Positions 14,524 through 23,760 are shown, counted from the first letter of the stretch. The stretch is 27,301 nt of DNA from an uncultured Collinsella sp. (GCA_934654605.1 CAKUGH010000016.1:1-27301), one strand, 5' to 3'. Program-made: numbers and translations. Notes: a model not told the origin generated them from the sequence alone.

Positions 14524-15590
14524 TATGCGTTCCCCTGTTTGGTGCCCTTCATGCGGTACAGGGAGTCCGCAAGAATGGCAGGGTTGTTAACGCCAAAGTC
14601 GCCCAAGCGCTCCGGATCCTCGCTGATGTCGTCCATGAGTTCCTGCAGCGAGCCGTACTCGTCGACGATCTTCTCGGCCACGCCGTCGCGCACGACTGAC
14701 ACGCGCGAAAGCGTGCGCAGGCCCAGCGGCGTCATGACGGAGTCCTCGTCCAGGTCATCGTAACCCAGAACCGCCGCCACATGCTGTGGGTCGGACAGGT
14801 CCTTAGGCGTCATGCGAGCGAGCTCGGCGCGAATCTTCTCGGCATTAGCCTCGGAAGAGTCACTCGCGTAGTCGCGGATCATCAGGTCGTATTCGGTATC
14901 CATGCTGGAGCCGGCGAGCTGCTCGAGCTGCATTTGTACGAGCTTGCCCTGGTTGCCCAACTTGACGATGCAATCCTTAAGCTCAGTCTTTGCCTGCTGC
15001 ATGATCTCGAAGCTCGAGAAAATACCGGTAATGTCGGCGAGCGTAACATAGTCGTCGAGCTCGAGAGCCGTCAGGCGCAGCAGGGAGCGATCGAGCGACT
15101 GGCGGGTGGTCTGGAGCGTAGCGACGAGCTGGTTGACGGAGCTCATGATGGTGGTGACGGGCTGAATCTCGTAGCTCTTGCCATGGACGTACACGTTGAC
15201 GACGGCACGGCGGGCCGAGACCGAGATCACGATGGCGTCGGTGAGCACCGACATGCGAGCGGCGGTGCGGTGGCGCATACCCGTCTCGCTCGTAGCGAGC
15301 GAGGGATCGGGGTTGAGGTGGAAGTTGGCGCGCAGAATCTGGGTAAGGTCGCCATCGATGACGATGGCGCCGTCCATCTTGGAAAGCTCGAAAAGGCGGT
15401 TCGAGGTGAACGAAATATTGAGCGGGAAGCCGTCGTTGCCGGCAGCGAGCACGTTTTCGGTGTCGCCGACGCAGATCAGGGCGCCCAGGTGACCAGCAAT
15501 GATCATATCGAGGGCGGTGCGGATCGGCTGACCAGGTGCCGTCAGGCGAATGGCCTGTTCCATACGCTTTTGCAGCTCGTTCTTATCCAA
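14523..15590 (-). CDS. disA: DisA, DNA-integrity scanning diadenylate cyclase
   Basis: A 355-aa DisA, which makes c-di-AMP from two ATP and scans DNA for damage. The DAC domain shows Asp73-Gly74-Ala75 (KMDGAIVIDGD) and Arg106-His107-Arg108 (GMRHRTAAR). A central helical domain follows, and the C-terminal HhH domain ends in RVSVVRDGVAEKIVDEYG. No ATG fits: the start is a TTG at 15588-15590, seven bases after GGGAG, while the nearest upstream ATG (15593-15595) is out of frame. As first gene of the operon, it links c-di-AMP production to isoprenoid synthesis genes. No convincing promoter was pinned down. Confidence 0.95.
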   Translation of the reverse strand: MDKNELQKRMEQAIRLTAPGQPIRTALDMIIAGHLGALICVGDTENVLAAGNDGFPLNISFTSNRLFELSKMDGAIVIDGDLTQILRANFHLNPDPSLATSETGMRHRTAARMSVLTDAIVISVSARRAVVNVYVHGKSYEIQPVTTIMSSVNQLVATLQTTRQSLDRSLLRLTALELDDYVTLADITGIFSSFEIMQQAKTELKDCIVKLGNQGKLVQMQLEQLAGSSMDTEYDLMIRDYASDSSEANAEKIRAELARMTPKDLSDPQHVAAVLGYDDLDEDSVMTPLGLRTLSRVSVVRDGVAEKIVDEYGSLQELMDDISEDPERLGDFGVNNPAILADSLYRMKGTKQGNA

Positions 15591-15749
15591 GGCATCGCTC
15601 CCATCGTATACGCTCCATAAACGTCAATAAGTTTCTCACGGTTTGACCCTGTGGCGCCCGCAAAATCCGATGCTTACAGAATGAGCGAACACAGCTGAGG
15701 GCCCCGTTCCAAATGAGCTGCTTATGTGGTAGCATCGGGATTCACATAA

Positions 15750-15884
15750 ATGAGGGAGTAGTCGCGTGACCGGTTTCGCCTCCGGTGGCGCGGCAAGTCA
15801 ACATACTGACCGAAACGGTCTGGCTTGCCTTAATGAACGAGACTCGTGGTTGTGCGCGCAACGCGTACGCCACGGGTCTTTTTT
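15750..15884 (+). promoter_or_regulatory. yybP-ykoY manganese riboswitch with intrinsic terminator, controlling mntP
   Basis: The conserved elements of the yybP-ykoY aptamer appear in order: GGGAGTAG (15754-15761), ACATACTGACC (15801-15811), and TGAACGAGAC (15833-15842). P1 can form from ATGAG (15750-15754) and CTCGT (15843-15847). The alternative fold is a terminator: GACTCGTGG (15841-15849) pairs with CCACGGGTC (15870-15878), followed by TTTTTT (15879-15884). Because CTCGT cannot be in both, Mn2+ binding should favour read-through, an ON switch for the exporter. A weak promoter TTCCAA (15707-15712) and TAGCAT (15730-15735) with 17-bp spacing lies upstream. The fit to a known family is by eye. 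Confidence 0.92.
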
Positions 15885-15939
15885 GTTGCTCCCCCACTAG
15901 AGGTACACGCGGGTTCGCCCGCAAGGAGGGAGCCAAACC

Positions 15940-16518
15940 ATGGGACTCGCAGAGCTTGTGCTGCTCGCCATCGGGCTTTCGATGGACGCCTTTGCCGTAT
16001 CCATCTGCAAGGGCCTCGGCATGAAGAAAATCAACCTTAAGGTCGCCGTGGTGCTCGGCCTGTTCTTTGGCGGCTTCCAGGCCGGCATGCCCGTGATCGG
16101 TTGGGCGCTCGGCAGTCAGTTCTTGGGGATTATCGGTCCCATCGACCACTGGATCGCCTTTATCCTGCTCGCCTTCATCGGCGGCAAGATGCTGTGGGAG
16201 GCCTTTACGGAAGACGAGGACGAAGGCGACGGCAAGGACGCCGAGAAGATCGACCTAGGCGAATACCTGATCCTGGCTATCGCCACCTCGATCGACGCTC
16301 TGGCCGTGGGCATCTCGTTTGCCGCGCTCTCAGTCGACATCGTCCCCGCCGTGTCGCTTATCGGTGTCACGACCTTCATCTTCTCCGTCGCCGGTGTGGC
16401 GATCGGCCACACCTTCGGCGCGCGCTACGAAAAGCCCGCCACCATCGTGGGCGGCGTCGTGCTCATCCTCATCGGCCTCAAGATTCTGCTGGAGCACTTG
16501 GGGATTTTGGTGCTGTAA
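15940..16518 (+). CDS. mntP: MntP, manganese efflux pump
   Basis: A 192-aa membrane protein of the MntP (YebN) family, exporting Mn2+. It has six predicted transmembrane helices. The family residues are the acidic one in GLSMDAFAVSICKGLG (helix 1) and the matching ATSIDALAVGISFA in the second half, reflecting the internal duplication. A charged loop (EDEDEGDGKDAEK) separates the halves. AAGGAGGG (15923-15930) lies nine bases upstream, just after a small hairpin GCGGGTTCGCCCGC. The riboswitch upstream fits this function. A combined terminator/operator follows at 16547-16580. Confidence 0.95.
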   Translation: MGLAELVLLAIGLSMDAFAVSICKGLGMKKINLKVAVVLGLFFGGFQAGMPVIGWALGSQFLGIIGPIDHWIAFILLAFIGGKMLWEAFTEDEDEGDGKDAEKIDLGEYLILAIATSIDALAVGISFAALSVDIVPAVSLIGVTTFIFSVAGVAIGHTFGARYEKPATIVGGVVLILIGLKILLEHLGILVL

Positions 16519-16546
16519 GACACCCTTCAAAACCAAACGTTTGGGC

Positions 16547-16580
16547 AAGGCCTCATGCAGAGTATTGCATGAGGCCTTTT
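16547..16580 (+). terminator. mntP terminator that also contains a HipB-type half-site
   Basis: AAGGCCTCATGCA (16547-16559) pairs perfectly with TGCATGAGGCCTT (16566-16578) around GAGTAT, followed by TTTT. The hairpin includes ATGCAGAGTATTGCAT (16555-16570), one base different from the half-sites of the hipBA operator that starts at 16581. Confidence 0.75.
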
Positions 16581-16625
16581 CGTGCAGAGTTTTGCATGTC
16601 ATACTGATATGCAAAACTCTGCACG
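16581..16625. promoter_or_regulatory. Palindromic operator of the hipBA-like module
   Basis: A perfect 17-bp inverted repeat (CGTGCAGAGTTTTGCAT and its complement) with an 11-bp spacer, ending 13 bp before the hipB-like ATG. This is the usual place and form of a HipB binding site. With the half-site in the mntP terminator there are three copies of the TGCAGAGTNTTGCA motif in a row. Confidence 0.8.
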
Positions 16626-16638
16626 TTAGGATATCGCC

Positions 16639-17109
16639 ATGGATACTCTTCCCATCACAACACCGCGCCAAGCCGGAATCTACGTGCGCCAAGCGCGTGA
16701 GGCGCAGGGAATTACCCGTGCCGCCCTCGCTAAAAAAGCCGGTGTTTCTGAGCGCCTGCTCGCATCGCTCGAGCTGGGAGACGCCACCGGCATTCGGCTC
16801 GACAAGCTGCTGGCGATTTTTAACGCTCTCGGACTGGCGCTCGCCGCTCAAGGGGATATCGACGAAGCGAAAAACGAGCAACCAGTCGACGCCCCGCATG
16901 CCGACTTACAGCCTCGTAGCACCTCCAGCCGCCATCGCGCTCAACGTCTTCACCATCGCAACCGTCGCGGCGCAGCTATTCCGGCTCTCGCAGATACACC
17001 CTTTACGTCCGATCTCTACGACAAGGCCTTCGCCGATTTCGCCATGTCCAATCTCGGAGTCTCGATTGCCGCAAACACATCTGACCAAACCAGGCCCAAA
17101 GGGAGGTAG
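16639..17109 (+). CDS. hipB: HipB-like antitoxin, XRE-family transcriptional regulator
   Basis: A 156-aa protein whose first 75 residues form an XRE helix-turn-helix: AGIYVRQAREAQGITRAALAKKAGVSERLLASLELG. The rest (about 80-156) is low-complexity and rich in Arg, Ser and His, ending in a more conserved-looking FTSDLYDKAFADFAMSNLG. Standard HipB is about 90 aa, so this tail is long; HipB tails contact HipA and signal degradation. AGGA lies seven bases upstream. The stop is three bases before the hipA-like ATG. The middle of the tail could hide a sequencing or real frameshift, but the reading frame resumes well at the end. It probably binds the palindrome upstream and represses both genes. Confidence 0.75.
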   Translation: MDTLPITTPRQAGIYVRQAREAQGITRAALAKKAGVSERLLASLELGDATGIRLDKLLAIFNALGLALAAQGDIDEAKNEQPVDAPHADLQPRSTSSRHRAQRLHHRNRRGAAIPALADTPFTSDLYDKAFADFAMSNLGVSIAANTSDQTRPKGR

Positions 17110-17112
17110 CTA

Positions 17113-18417
17113 ATGGCCAGTAAAACGCTTCGGACTATTATTTGCGGCGTACCCGCGGGAACGCTCACGCAAGATGACAACGGTCTTATCAGCTTTGTCT
17201 ACGATCAAGACTATGACGGGCCAGCCCTATCGACAAACATACCCGTATCAAATCGCACATACGGCCAACAGGTCATGAATCCGTACTTGTTTGGCCTTCT
17301 GCCCGACAGCGAGGACCAACGAAAAGCGATTGCCGCCGAATTCGACGCCAAGCCCAATAATCCCGTTGCATTGCTCAGCCATATCGGACTCGACTGTCCG
17401 GGCGGAGTGCAGTTTTGCGCCGAAGAAGACGTCGACGCCGTTTTGCATCGCACCGGCGAATACCGCCCTATAGACGACCACGAGATTGCCCTGCGCCTCA
17501 AGTCGATCAGGGATGACCGCGAGGCATCGTGGATGGGTTTAGATGAAAGCTGGTCACTTGGAGGCAACCAGGGCAAGTTCGCGCTCGCGTTCATAAACGG
17601 CCGCTGGTGCGAATGCATGGGCTCCTCGCCCACGACGCATATTTTCAAAAATGGCGTTAACGGATTTAAACTCGAGGCTCTCAATGAGTTTGTCTGCATG
17701 AAAAGCGCCCAGCGCGTGGGTATTGCAACGGCAAACGTTGAGTATCGCTTATTTGAGGACGAGCCCGCTCTCATTGTTGAGCGCTATGACCGTGTGAAAG
17801 TCAAAGACGGAACAATCATGCGTCTGCACCAAGAAGACCTCTGTCAGGCACTTGGGGTGATGCCCGCTCAAAAGTACACGGCAGACGGCGGCCCGACCGC
17901 ACGCGATATTCAAGAACTCCTCGTAAATACGAGCCACCATCAACTTAACCTGTATCTGTTTACGCAAATACTTTTCTTTAACGCCATTATCGGCGCACCG
18001 GATGCACATGCGAAAAACTATTCCCTGCTCCTTGGAAACGACGGCGCAGCCATGATGGCTCGAATGTACGATGTCGCATCGGGCTTGGCGTATGAGCGCA
18101 TGCGACGTCGGGCACGCCTTGCCATGAGCGTTGGCGGCGAGAATCGCGTGGGACGCATCGGACCTAATGCGATTCGCCGCTATCACGGTATGGGCGACCC
18201 CGCGTTTGAAGCTGCACTCACCGATGCCGGGCTAACCGAGAAGTTTTGCTTTGCGACCATGATGGACCTCGCCTACGAGGTGCCCATTTGCATGGAAGAG
18301 GTCATGGACGAATACGCCGATCTGCCTGGCATGACGGACCTGCGCGAGCATATGCTCGGCCCTGTCCGCGAAAACTGCCAGCGCACCCTCGAGCTTATCA
18401 GGGCAGATATGGACTAG
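17113..18417 (+). CDS. hipA: HipA-like toxin kinase
   Basis: A 434-aa HipA-family Ser/Thr kinase. E. coli HipA phosphorylates glutamyl-tRNA synthetase and halts translation. The N-terminal HipA-1 domain (about 1-105, PVSNRTYGQQVMNPYLFGLLPDSE) precedes the kinase core. The regulatory loop ESWSLGGNQGKFAL contains Ser148, in the place of the E. coli autophosphorylated Ser150. GAPDAHAKNYS gives Asp297 and Asn302, and MYDVASG gives the metal Asp320. All key residues are present, so it should be active. GGAGG for the ATG lies in the hipB-like 3' end, so the pair is coupled and regulated by the palindrome at 16581-16625. Confidence 0.9.
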   Translation: MASKTLRTIICGVPAGTLTQDDNGLISFVYDQDYDGPALSTNIPVSNRTYGQQVMNPYLFGLLPDSEDQRKAIAAEFDAKPNNPVALLSHIGLDCPGGVQFCAEEDVDAVLHRTGEYRPIDDHEIALRLKSIRDDREASWMGLDESWSLGGNQGKFALAFINGRWCECMGSSPTTHIFKNGVNGFKLEALNEFVCMKSAQRVGIATANVEYRLFEDEPALIVERYDRVKVKDGTIMRLHQEDLCQALGVMPAQKYTADGGPTARDIQELLVNTSHHQLNLYLFTQILFFNAIIGAPDAHAKNYSLLLGNDGAAMMARMYDVASGLAYERMRRRARLAMSVGGENRVGRIGPNAIRRYHGMGDPAFEAALTDAGLTEKFCFATMMDLAYEVPICMEEVMDEYADLPGMTDLREHMLGPVRENCQRTLELIRADMD

Positions 18418-18440
18418 ACGCCAGACAATTTCCCATTTCT

Positions 18441-18489
18441 CAAACAAAAGAGAGGGGGCACCCGTCGCAAAAGACCGGGTGCCCCTCTC
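18441..18489 (-). terminator. Terminator between converging hipA and pepD
   Basis: Arms GAGAGGGGGCACCCG and CGGGTGCCCCTCTC form a long GC-rich stem (18450-18489). On the minus strand it is followed by TTTTGTTT (pepD side); the plus side has no T run, so it may be less effective for hipA. Confidence 0.8.
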
Positions 18490-18544
18490 GTAATGTCATT
18501 TGCAATCCAACAGCATAGGTTTTGGATCGCCGTTAGCGTGTCCT

Positions 18545-20002
18545 TTACGCAGCAAGGCGCTTGAGGACGTCGATGAGCAGCTCGTAGAAGCGCTCGGAAG
18601 AGGCGAGCTCCATGCTCTCGTCCGGGGTGTGGACGTCGGAGAGCGTCGGGCCCACGGCGATGGCGTCCAGGCCATGCAGGGCCTCGGCGAACAGACCGCA
18701 CTCAAGACCGGCGTGGATGGACTCGATGCGCAGCTCGGAGCCAAAGAGCTCGCGATAGCTCTCGACGAAGATATCGCGGATCGGCGAATGCTCGGCATAG
18801 CTCCAGCCGGGGTACTCGAACTCGAACTTGGCGTCGAAGCCCAGGACATCGGCCAGCGTCTGCAGACGATCCTTGAACTCGTTCTGCAGCGAGGTGATCG
18901 AGGAGCGCGGGGACAGCATAATCTTGACCTGGTCATCGGAGGTAGCGACCACGCCGATGTTGGAGGAAACCTCGACGGAGCCGTCGGTGGCAACGTTGCG
19001 GCGGATCACACCGTTGGGAGCAAGACGCAGCGCGCGAATAAGGGCGAGCGCGGACTTCTCGTCCATGGCCTCGACCTCGGCGTCGTCGGTAATCTCAACG
19101 GTGCAGGTAAAGCCGGGGTCGAATACCTCGAGCTCGGCGGTGACGTCGGCGATGATGCCGCGGGCGATCTCGGCCGCGGCCTCGGCGGCAGCGTGATCGG
19201 CGTAAACCAGCTCGGCCTTGCACTCACGGTTGATGGCGTTGTCCTTAGTGCCGCCGTTAAAGCTAACGATGGCAGGCTCGCCGGCGACCATCAGACGGTC
19301 GATGATGCGGGCCATGATGAGGTTGCCGTTGCCGCGCTCCAGGTGGATATCGCTGCCGGAGTGACCGCCCAACAGGCCGGAGATCTCGAGCGTAAGAGTG
19401 CTGCCAGTCTTGTGCTCGCGCACGATCGGGCAGGTGTAGGTAACGACGACGCCGCCGGCGCAGCTAACGGTGGCCACGCCCTCCTCCTCGGAGTCAAGGT
19501 TGATCATGGTACGGGCGCTGATCTGGGACTTGTCGAGCGTCTCGGCACCAACCAGGCCAGACTCCTCGTCGGTGGTGAACACGCACTCGAGAGCCGGGTG
19601 AACGATGGAGTCGTCGTTGAGCACAGTAAGCATCAGCGCGACGGCGATGCCGTTGTCGGCGCCCAGAGTGGTGCCGTTGGCGGTGAGGACGCCGTCCTTG
19701 ACGACCAGGTCGATACCGTCGGTCGTAAAGTCGTGCTCGACGGAGCCCAGTTTGTCACACACCATGTCGATGTGGCCCTGGAGCATCACGGTCGGGGCGC
19801 TCTCGGCACCGACAGAAGCGGGCTTGCGAATGATGACGTTGTAGACCTCGTCCTGATACACGTCGAGGCCACGCTCCTTGGCAAACGCGACCAGGAAATC
19901 GCTGATGCCCTTCTCGTTGCCAGACTCGCGGGGGATCGCACTGATCTCCTCAAAGTAATGGAACAGCTGGGCGGGCTCGTAACCGGTAATCTTGTAGTCC
20001 AT
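18545..20002 (-). CDS. pepD: Aminoacyl-histidine dipeptidase (PepD, M20C peptidase)
   Basis: A 485-aa zinc peptidase of normal PepD length, splitting Xaa-His dipeptides such as carnosine. The zinc and catalytic residues are visible in order: LQGHIDMVCDK, GTTLGADNGIAVALML, FTTDEESGLVGAE with the general-base Glu, GGHSGSDIHLERGN, and SIHAGLECGLF. The start at 20002 (MDYKITGYEP) is fixed by AGGAGG upstream; an open frame 35 codons longer has no ribosome site. It is probably a single-gene unit with the terminator at 18441-18489. Confidence 0.93.
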   Translation of the reverse strand: MDYKITGYEPAQLFHYFEEISAIPRESGNEKGISDFLVAFAKERGLDVYQDEVYNVIIRKPASVGAESAPTVMLQGHIDMVCDKLGSVEHDFTTDGIDLVVKDGVLTANGTTLGADNGIAVALMLTVLNDDSIVHPALECVFTTDEESGLVGAETLDKSQISARTMINLDSEEEGVATVSCAGGVVVTYTCPIVREHKTGSTLTLEISGLLGGHSGSDIHLERGNGNLIMARIIDRLMVAGEPAIVSFNGGTKDNAINRECKAELVYADHAAAEAAAEIARGIIADVTAELEVFDPGFTCTVEITDDAEVEAMDEKSALALIRALRLAPNGVIRRNVATDGSVEVSSNIGVVATSDDQVKIMLSPRSSITSLQNEFKDRLQTLADVLGFDAKFEFEYPGWSYAEHSPIRDIFVESYRELFGSELRIESIHAGLECGLFAEALHGLDAIAVGPTLSDVHTPDESMELASSERFYELLIDVLKRLAA

Positions 20003-20276
20003 GGTGCCTCCTTGGCGCAACTGGTTAGACAGTAAGACATGCGACTTGTATATTCCCAGACTTTGCGTGCATAAACCAGTCGAAAACGCCGAGTGCCCTT
20101 GCATCATCGGCTAACGGCGAGGAAACGCCACTTTATCAAGATAAAGCAGGTTAGACAGGTCGCGCCGAAGGGACGTTTGACCCTTCAACCAACCTCAACG
20201 CTTGATCAACGTTTATGCATACGCCATTAGTATGTTTAATGAGATCTACTTTGATCGAAGGGGCCTTTCCAACAGA
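20003..20276. other. Intergenic region upstream of pepD
   Basis: No gene is supported. A short palindrome CTTTATC-AA-GATAAAG (20131-20146) might be an operator, and TATACA near 20050 could be a pepD -10, but no good -35 was found. Other weak repeats were not convincing. Confidence 0.5.
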
Positions 20277-20304
20277 AAAAGGGCGCTCCTTTGGAACGCC
20301 CTCG
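20277..20304 (-). terminator. Terminator of clpC
   Basis: GGGCGCTCC and GGAACGCCC form a short stem with one C-A mismatch around TTT. On the minus strand TTTTT follows. It lies just beyond the clpC stop. Confidence 0.8.
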
Positions 20305-20327
20305 TGGACACAAGGTTTTGTTACGCC

Positions 20328-22970
20328 CTACAGCGCGCCAGAGCCGGCTTGCATCATGCCGCCGGGGCCCGAGGTCACGCCGCCGCTCACGGGCGCGGCG
20401 TTGCCGGTGTGCGGTGCCGCCGGGGCGGTATCGCCACCGAGCGTGCCCGCCGGACGCGGTGCCGGGATCTCGCCCGTGCCGTGGCTAAAGACAAACTTGC
20501 CATCGGCCACGTCGCACAGGACGGTATCGCCCTCGCCCCACTCGCCGGCCAGAAGCTCCTCGGACAGCGGGTCCTCGATGAGCTTTTGAATAGCACGGCG
20601 CAGCGGACGCGCACCGTTGGTGAGGTCGGTGCCCTCGGCCACGATCTTGTCATAGGCCGCATCGGTAAGCTTGATGTTCATGCCGTTGGCAATCAGACGC
20701 TGACGCAGGTCGTCCACCAGCAGGTGCGCGATCTTGGTGAGATTCTCGCCTGAGAGCTTCTGGAACACCACGATGTCGTCGATGCGGTTGAGCAGCTCGG
20801 GGCGGAACAGGCGCTTGAGCTCGCCCATCGCGCGGCCGCGGATCTCACTCGAAGTGAGGCCCTGTTCGCCGGTGGTGCCAAAGCCAACGCTTGCATCCTG
20901 CGCAATCTCGCGGGCGCCCACGTTAGACGTCATGATGATCACGGTGTTGCGGAAGTCGACCGTCTTGCCCTGGCTATCGGTCAGACGACCCTCCTCCAAT
21001 ACCTGCAGCAGGATGTTGAAGATATCGGGGTGTGCCTTCTCGATCTCGTCGAACAGCACGACCGAGTACGGGTGGCGACGAACGGCCTTGGTGAGCTGGC
21101 CGCCCTCGTCGTGACCAACGTAACCCGGAGGGCTACCGATGAGCTTGGAGACCTCGAACTCACTGCCAAACTCGGACATGTCGAAGCTGATGAGCGCGTC
21201 CTTGCTGCCAAAGAGGTACTCGGCAAGCGTCTTGGCGAGCTCGGTCTTGCCCGTGCCGGTGGGACCCAGGAAGATAAAGCTGCCGCCGGGGCGACGCGGA
21301 TCCTTGAGCGGCGAGCGGCTGCGGCGTACGGCCTTGGCGACCGCCTCGACAGCCTCATCCTGACCGATGATGCGCGTCTTGAGCACGCTTTCGGCCTGCA
21401 GCAGGCGACGACTCTCGCTCTCGGTAAGCGAGGACACCGGCACGCCCGAGGTCACGGACACGATGTCGGCAATCTGGCTCACGTCAATGGTGAGCGGGCT
21501 GGCGTCGAGCTCGGCCGTCCAGGCAGCCTTGGCCTCGGCGAGTTCAATCTCGGCAGCCTTCTGCTGCTCGGTGATCTCGGCGGCCTTGTTCATGTCGTCG
21601 CTCTCGGTGGCCTCCTGCGCGGCGGCCTTGAGCTCCTCGATGCGATGCTCGGCCTCTCGCACCGGCTCGGGTGCACGATTCGCGGCGATGCGAGCGCGGG
21701 CACCGGCCTCGTCAATGAGGTCGATGGCCTTATCGGGCAGGAAGCGATCCTGGATATAGCGGTTGGAAAGGTTCGCGGCGGCCTCGATAGCACCCTGCGT
21801 ATAGCGCACATGGTGGTGCTCCTCGTAGCGTGGCTTGAGCGCGGTCAGGATCTTGACCGTGTCCTCGACGCTCGGCTCCTCGACATCGATGGTCTGGAAG
21901 CGACGCTCGAAAGCCGGGTCCTTGGTGAGGTACTTGCGGAATTCCTCGGCCGTGGTGGCGCCGATAATCTGGAAGGCACCACGCGCGAGCACGGGCTTGA
22001 GCATGGAGCTCGCATCGATGGAGCCCTCGGCAGAACCGGCACCGATGATGGTGTGCATCTCGTCGATAAACAGGATGACGTCGTCGGCTTCGGTTGCCTC
22101 CTGGATTACGTTCTTGAGGCGCTCCTCAAACTCACCGCGATACTTGGCGCCCGCCACGAGGCCCGGCAAGTCGAGCGTCCAGATGTTCTGGTTCATAAGG
22201 TTCTCGGGCACGTTGCCGGCTGCAATCTGCTGAGCCAGGCCCTCGACGATAGCCGTTTTGCCCACGCCGGGGTCGCCTAGGATAAGCGGATTGTTCTTGG
22301 TGCGGCGCGAAAGGATCTCCATCATGCGCTGGACTTCCTTTTCGCGACCGATCACGGGGTCGAGCTCGCCGTCGCGGGCCTTCTGCGTAAGGTTGGTCGC
22401 GAACTGCTTAAGCGTATCGGTGCCACTCCCCTTTTGCTGAGAGGCATCCGAGCCGCTAAAGAACGGCAGGCCCGCGCCGGGACGCCCGGCACCGGCACCG
22501 GCGAGCGGACGCTTCTTGTCCTGGTCCTTGGCGGTGAGTTTCTCGATAGCCTTTTTGATGGAGGCGGACGACACACCCAGGCGCATGAGGATGTCCATGG
22601 CCATGCCGTTGCCCTCTTCGACGATGCCGATCAGCAAGTGCTCAGTCGACACGTAGGTCTGGTTGTTCTCACGCGCCACGCGGAATGAACGCTCCATCAC
22701 GCTAATGACGAGCGGCGTAAAGGCGAGCTTGGCCGCCTCGGTCTCCTCACTGGGCCCGGGAACCGTGGTCTGGACCTCTTTGAGAGTATCCATGATGTCA
22801 TCGTAGGAGATATCGAGCGAACGCAGCGCCTCGGCGGCAATGCCCTCGTCCTCCTTGGCAAGCGCGAGCAGCAGGTGCTCGGTGCCCACCTTATTTGAGT
22901 GAAGATCGAGCGCCTCTTGCTTGGCCATGGACATGACCTTGCGCGCACGATCGGTAAAACGGTCTAACAT
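20328..22970 (-). CDS. clpC: ClpC, ATP-dependent Clp protease ATP-binding subunit
   Basis: An 880-aa Hsp100 unfoldase that feeds proteins to ClpP. The N-domain (about 1-145) has two Clp repeats (residues 3-60 and 78-135). D1 has Walker A GDPGVGKT (232-239) and Walker B FIDEMH (301-306). A coiled M-domain (about 430-490) carries the UVR-like [20 protein letters not shown]2 has Walker A GPTGTGKT (569-576) and [11 protein letters not shown]. The C-terminal 60 residues are Pro/Ala/Gly-rich, an extra over Bacillus ClpC. Start at 22970 is fixed by the family's MLDRFTDRA and by GAGGA upstream; 26 further in-frame codons upstream look untranslated. Its terminator is at 20277-20304. Confidence 0.97.
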   Translation of the reverse strand: MLDRFTDRARKVMSMAKQEALDLHSNKVGTEHLLLALAKEDEGIAAEALRSLDISYDDIMDTLKEVQTTVPGPSEETEAAKLAFTPLVISVMERSFRVARENNQTYVSTEHLLIGIVEEGNGMAMDILMRLGVSSASIKKAIEKLTAKDQDKKRPLAGAGAGRPGAGLPFFSGSDASQQKGSGTDTLKQFATNLTQKARDGELDPVIGREKEVQRMMEILSRRTKNNPLILGDPGVGKTAIVEGLAQQIAAGNVPENLMNQNIWTLDLPGLVAGAKYRGEFEERLKNVIQEATEADDVILFIDEMHTIIGAGSAEGSIDASSMLKPVLARGAFQIIGATTAEEFRKYLTKDPAFERRFQTIDVEEPSVEDTVKILTALKPRYEEHHHVRYTQGAIEAAANLSNRYIQDRFLPDKAIDLIDEAGARARIAANRAPEPVREAEHRIEELKAAAQEATESDDMNKAAEITEQQKAAEIELAEAKAAWTAELDASPLTIDVSQIADIVSVTSGVPVSSLTESESRRLLQAESVLKTRIIGQDEAVEAVAKAVRRSRSPLKDPRRPGGSFIFLGPTGTGKTELAKTLAEYLFGSKDALISFDMSEFGSEFEVSKLIGSPPGYVGHDEGGQLTKAVRRHPYSVVLFDEIEKAHPDIFNILLQVLEEGRLTDSQGKTVDFRNTVIIMTSNVGAREIAQDASVGFGTTGEQGLTSSEIRGRAMGELKRLFRPELLNRIDDIVVFQKLSGENLTKIAHLLVDDLRQRLIANGMNIKLTDAAYDKIVAEGTDLTNGARPLRRAIQKLIEDPLSEELLAGEWGEGDTVLCDVADGKFVFSHGTGEIPAPRPAGTLGGDTAPAAPHTGNAAPVSGGVTSGPGGMMQAGSGAL

Positions 22971-23157
22971 GCTAGTTCCTCTTAGACGAGCTAGTTTTTT
23001 CAAACGCAAAGCGCCGCCCCGCGGCAGCGCTTTGGTCTCTTTACCCATATGGAGTATATGTTAACCGTTGGGACCTTTCCTGCCCGCAGCCGCGCGACAA
23101 CGTCTACAAAAAAGGAATTGCTCGGGTCCGTTTAGCGGTTTGGTTTTGAGCTGCTAT
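22971..23157. promoter_or_regulatory. Intergenic region with the probable clpC promoter
   Basis: On the minus strand TATACT near 23052 is a plausible -10 for clpC, with no clear -35. A GGGTAAAGAGACCAAA stretch downstream of it recalls a CtsR-type direct repeat only loosely. No HspR-like CTTGAGT palindrome was seen. It holds no gene. Confidence 0.3.
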
Positions 23158-23760
23158 CTAGCAGGCGGGCTCGGCGTCCATGCGCTCGGCAACGTCATTG
23201 ACGGTATCGGCAGTGGAAGCGTCCGGCATGTGCACGAGCTCCATGTGCGGCTCGGCAAAGACCGTGCCCATGGGGAAGGCGCGGCGGAAGACAAAGCGAG
23301 CAACCGGACCAGCCACCAGCAGGTTCCAGGGCAGGGCCATGATAAAGTTGCGCGGAATGTTGACGAGCCACATCATCGGCAGCGCCTGCAAATTGGCAAG
23401 CGGGCCGCCGGGCATATGGAACAGGCCTTCGCACGCGCCGTAAAGCGACATGATGATGACCATGGGAACGACCATGCAGGAGCTGACGGCGAGCGTCATG
23501 GCAAGCGGCGAGCTCTTACCCGGCGTGACCAGGAATTTAAAAGCGAAACCCTTGGCAAGGGGGCTGGCAACAAACCAGTCGCAGCACATGGCAAAAATGT
23601 AGGCAACGGGGAAGCCGAGCCACGCGGCGGCAACAACCTCGCCGTTGATGGCCCCATGCTGCAGGGCAACGTTGTAGATGCTCATCCAGAGCACCATGCA
23701 AAAGCACATGATAAAGGTGAACAGCAGGCTCTCTCGTTTGTTGATAGGCATAAAGGGCAT
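23158..23760 (-). CDS. DUF2798-family membrane protein
   Basis: A 200-aa integral membrane protein with probable helices at about residues 10-32, 40-62, 85-110 and 130-160. The pattern ESLLFTFIMCFCMVLWMSIYNV and the PRNFIMALPWNLLVAGPVARFVFRR segment fit the DUF2798 family, of unknown function. The start is uncertain: 23760 has GGAAAGGA very close (two bases), while 23751 is 11 bases from it; both are ATG. An upstream hairpin ending in TTTTT (23794-23845) may regulate it or end the previous transcript. Confidence 0.75.
   Translation of the reverse strand: MPFMPINKRESLLFTFIMCFCMVLWMSIYNVALQHGAINGEVVAAAWLGFPVAYIFAMCCDWFVASPLAKGFAFKFLVTPGKSSPLAMTLAVSSCMVVPMVIIMSLYGACEGLFHMPGGPLANLQALPMMWLVNIPRNFIMALPWNLLVAGPVARFVFRRAFPMGTVFAEPHMELVHMPDASTADTVNDVAERMDAEPAC

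Noticed and set aside
15742..16149. Minus-strand ORF across the riboswitch and mntP start
   Set aside because: It overlaps a well-matched riboswitch and a real gene and has no ribosome site.
22971..23157. CtsR or HspR operator upstream of clpC
   Set aside because: GGGTAAAGAGACCAAA is only a loose match to the CtsR direct repeat and no HspR palindrome was found.
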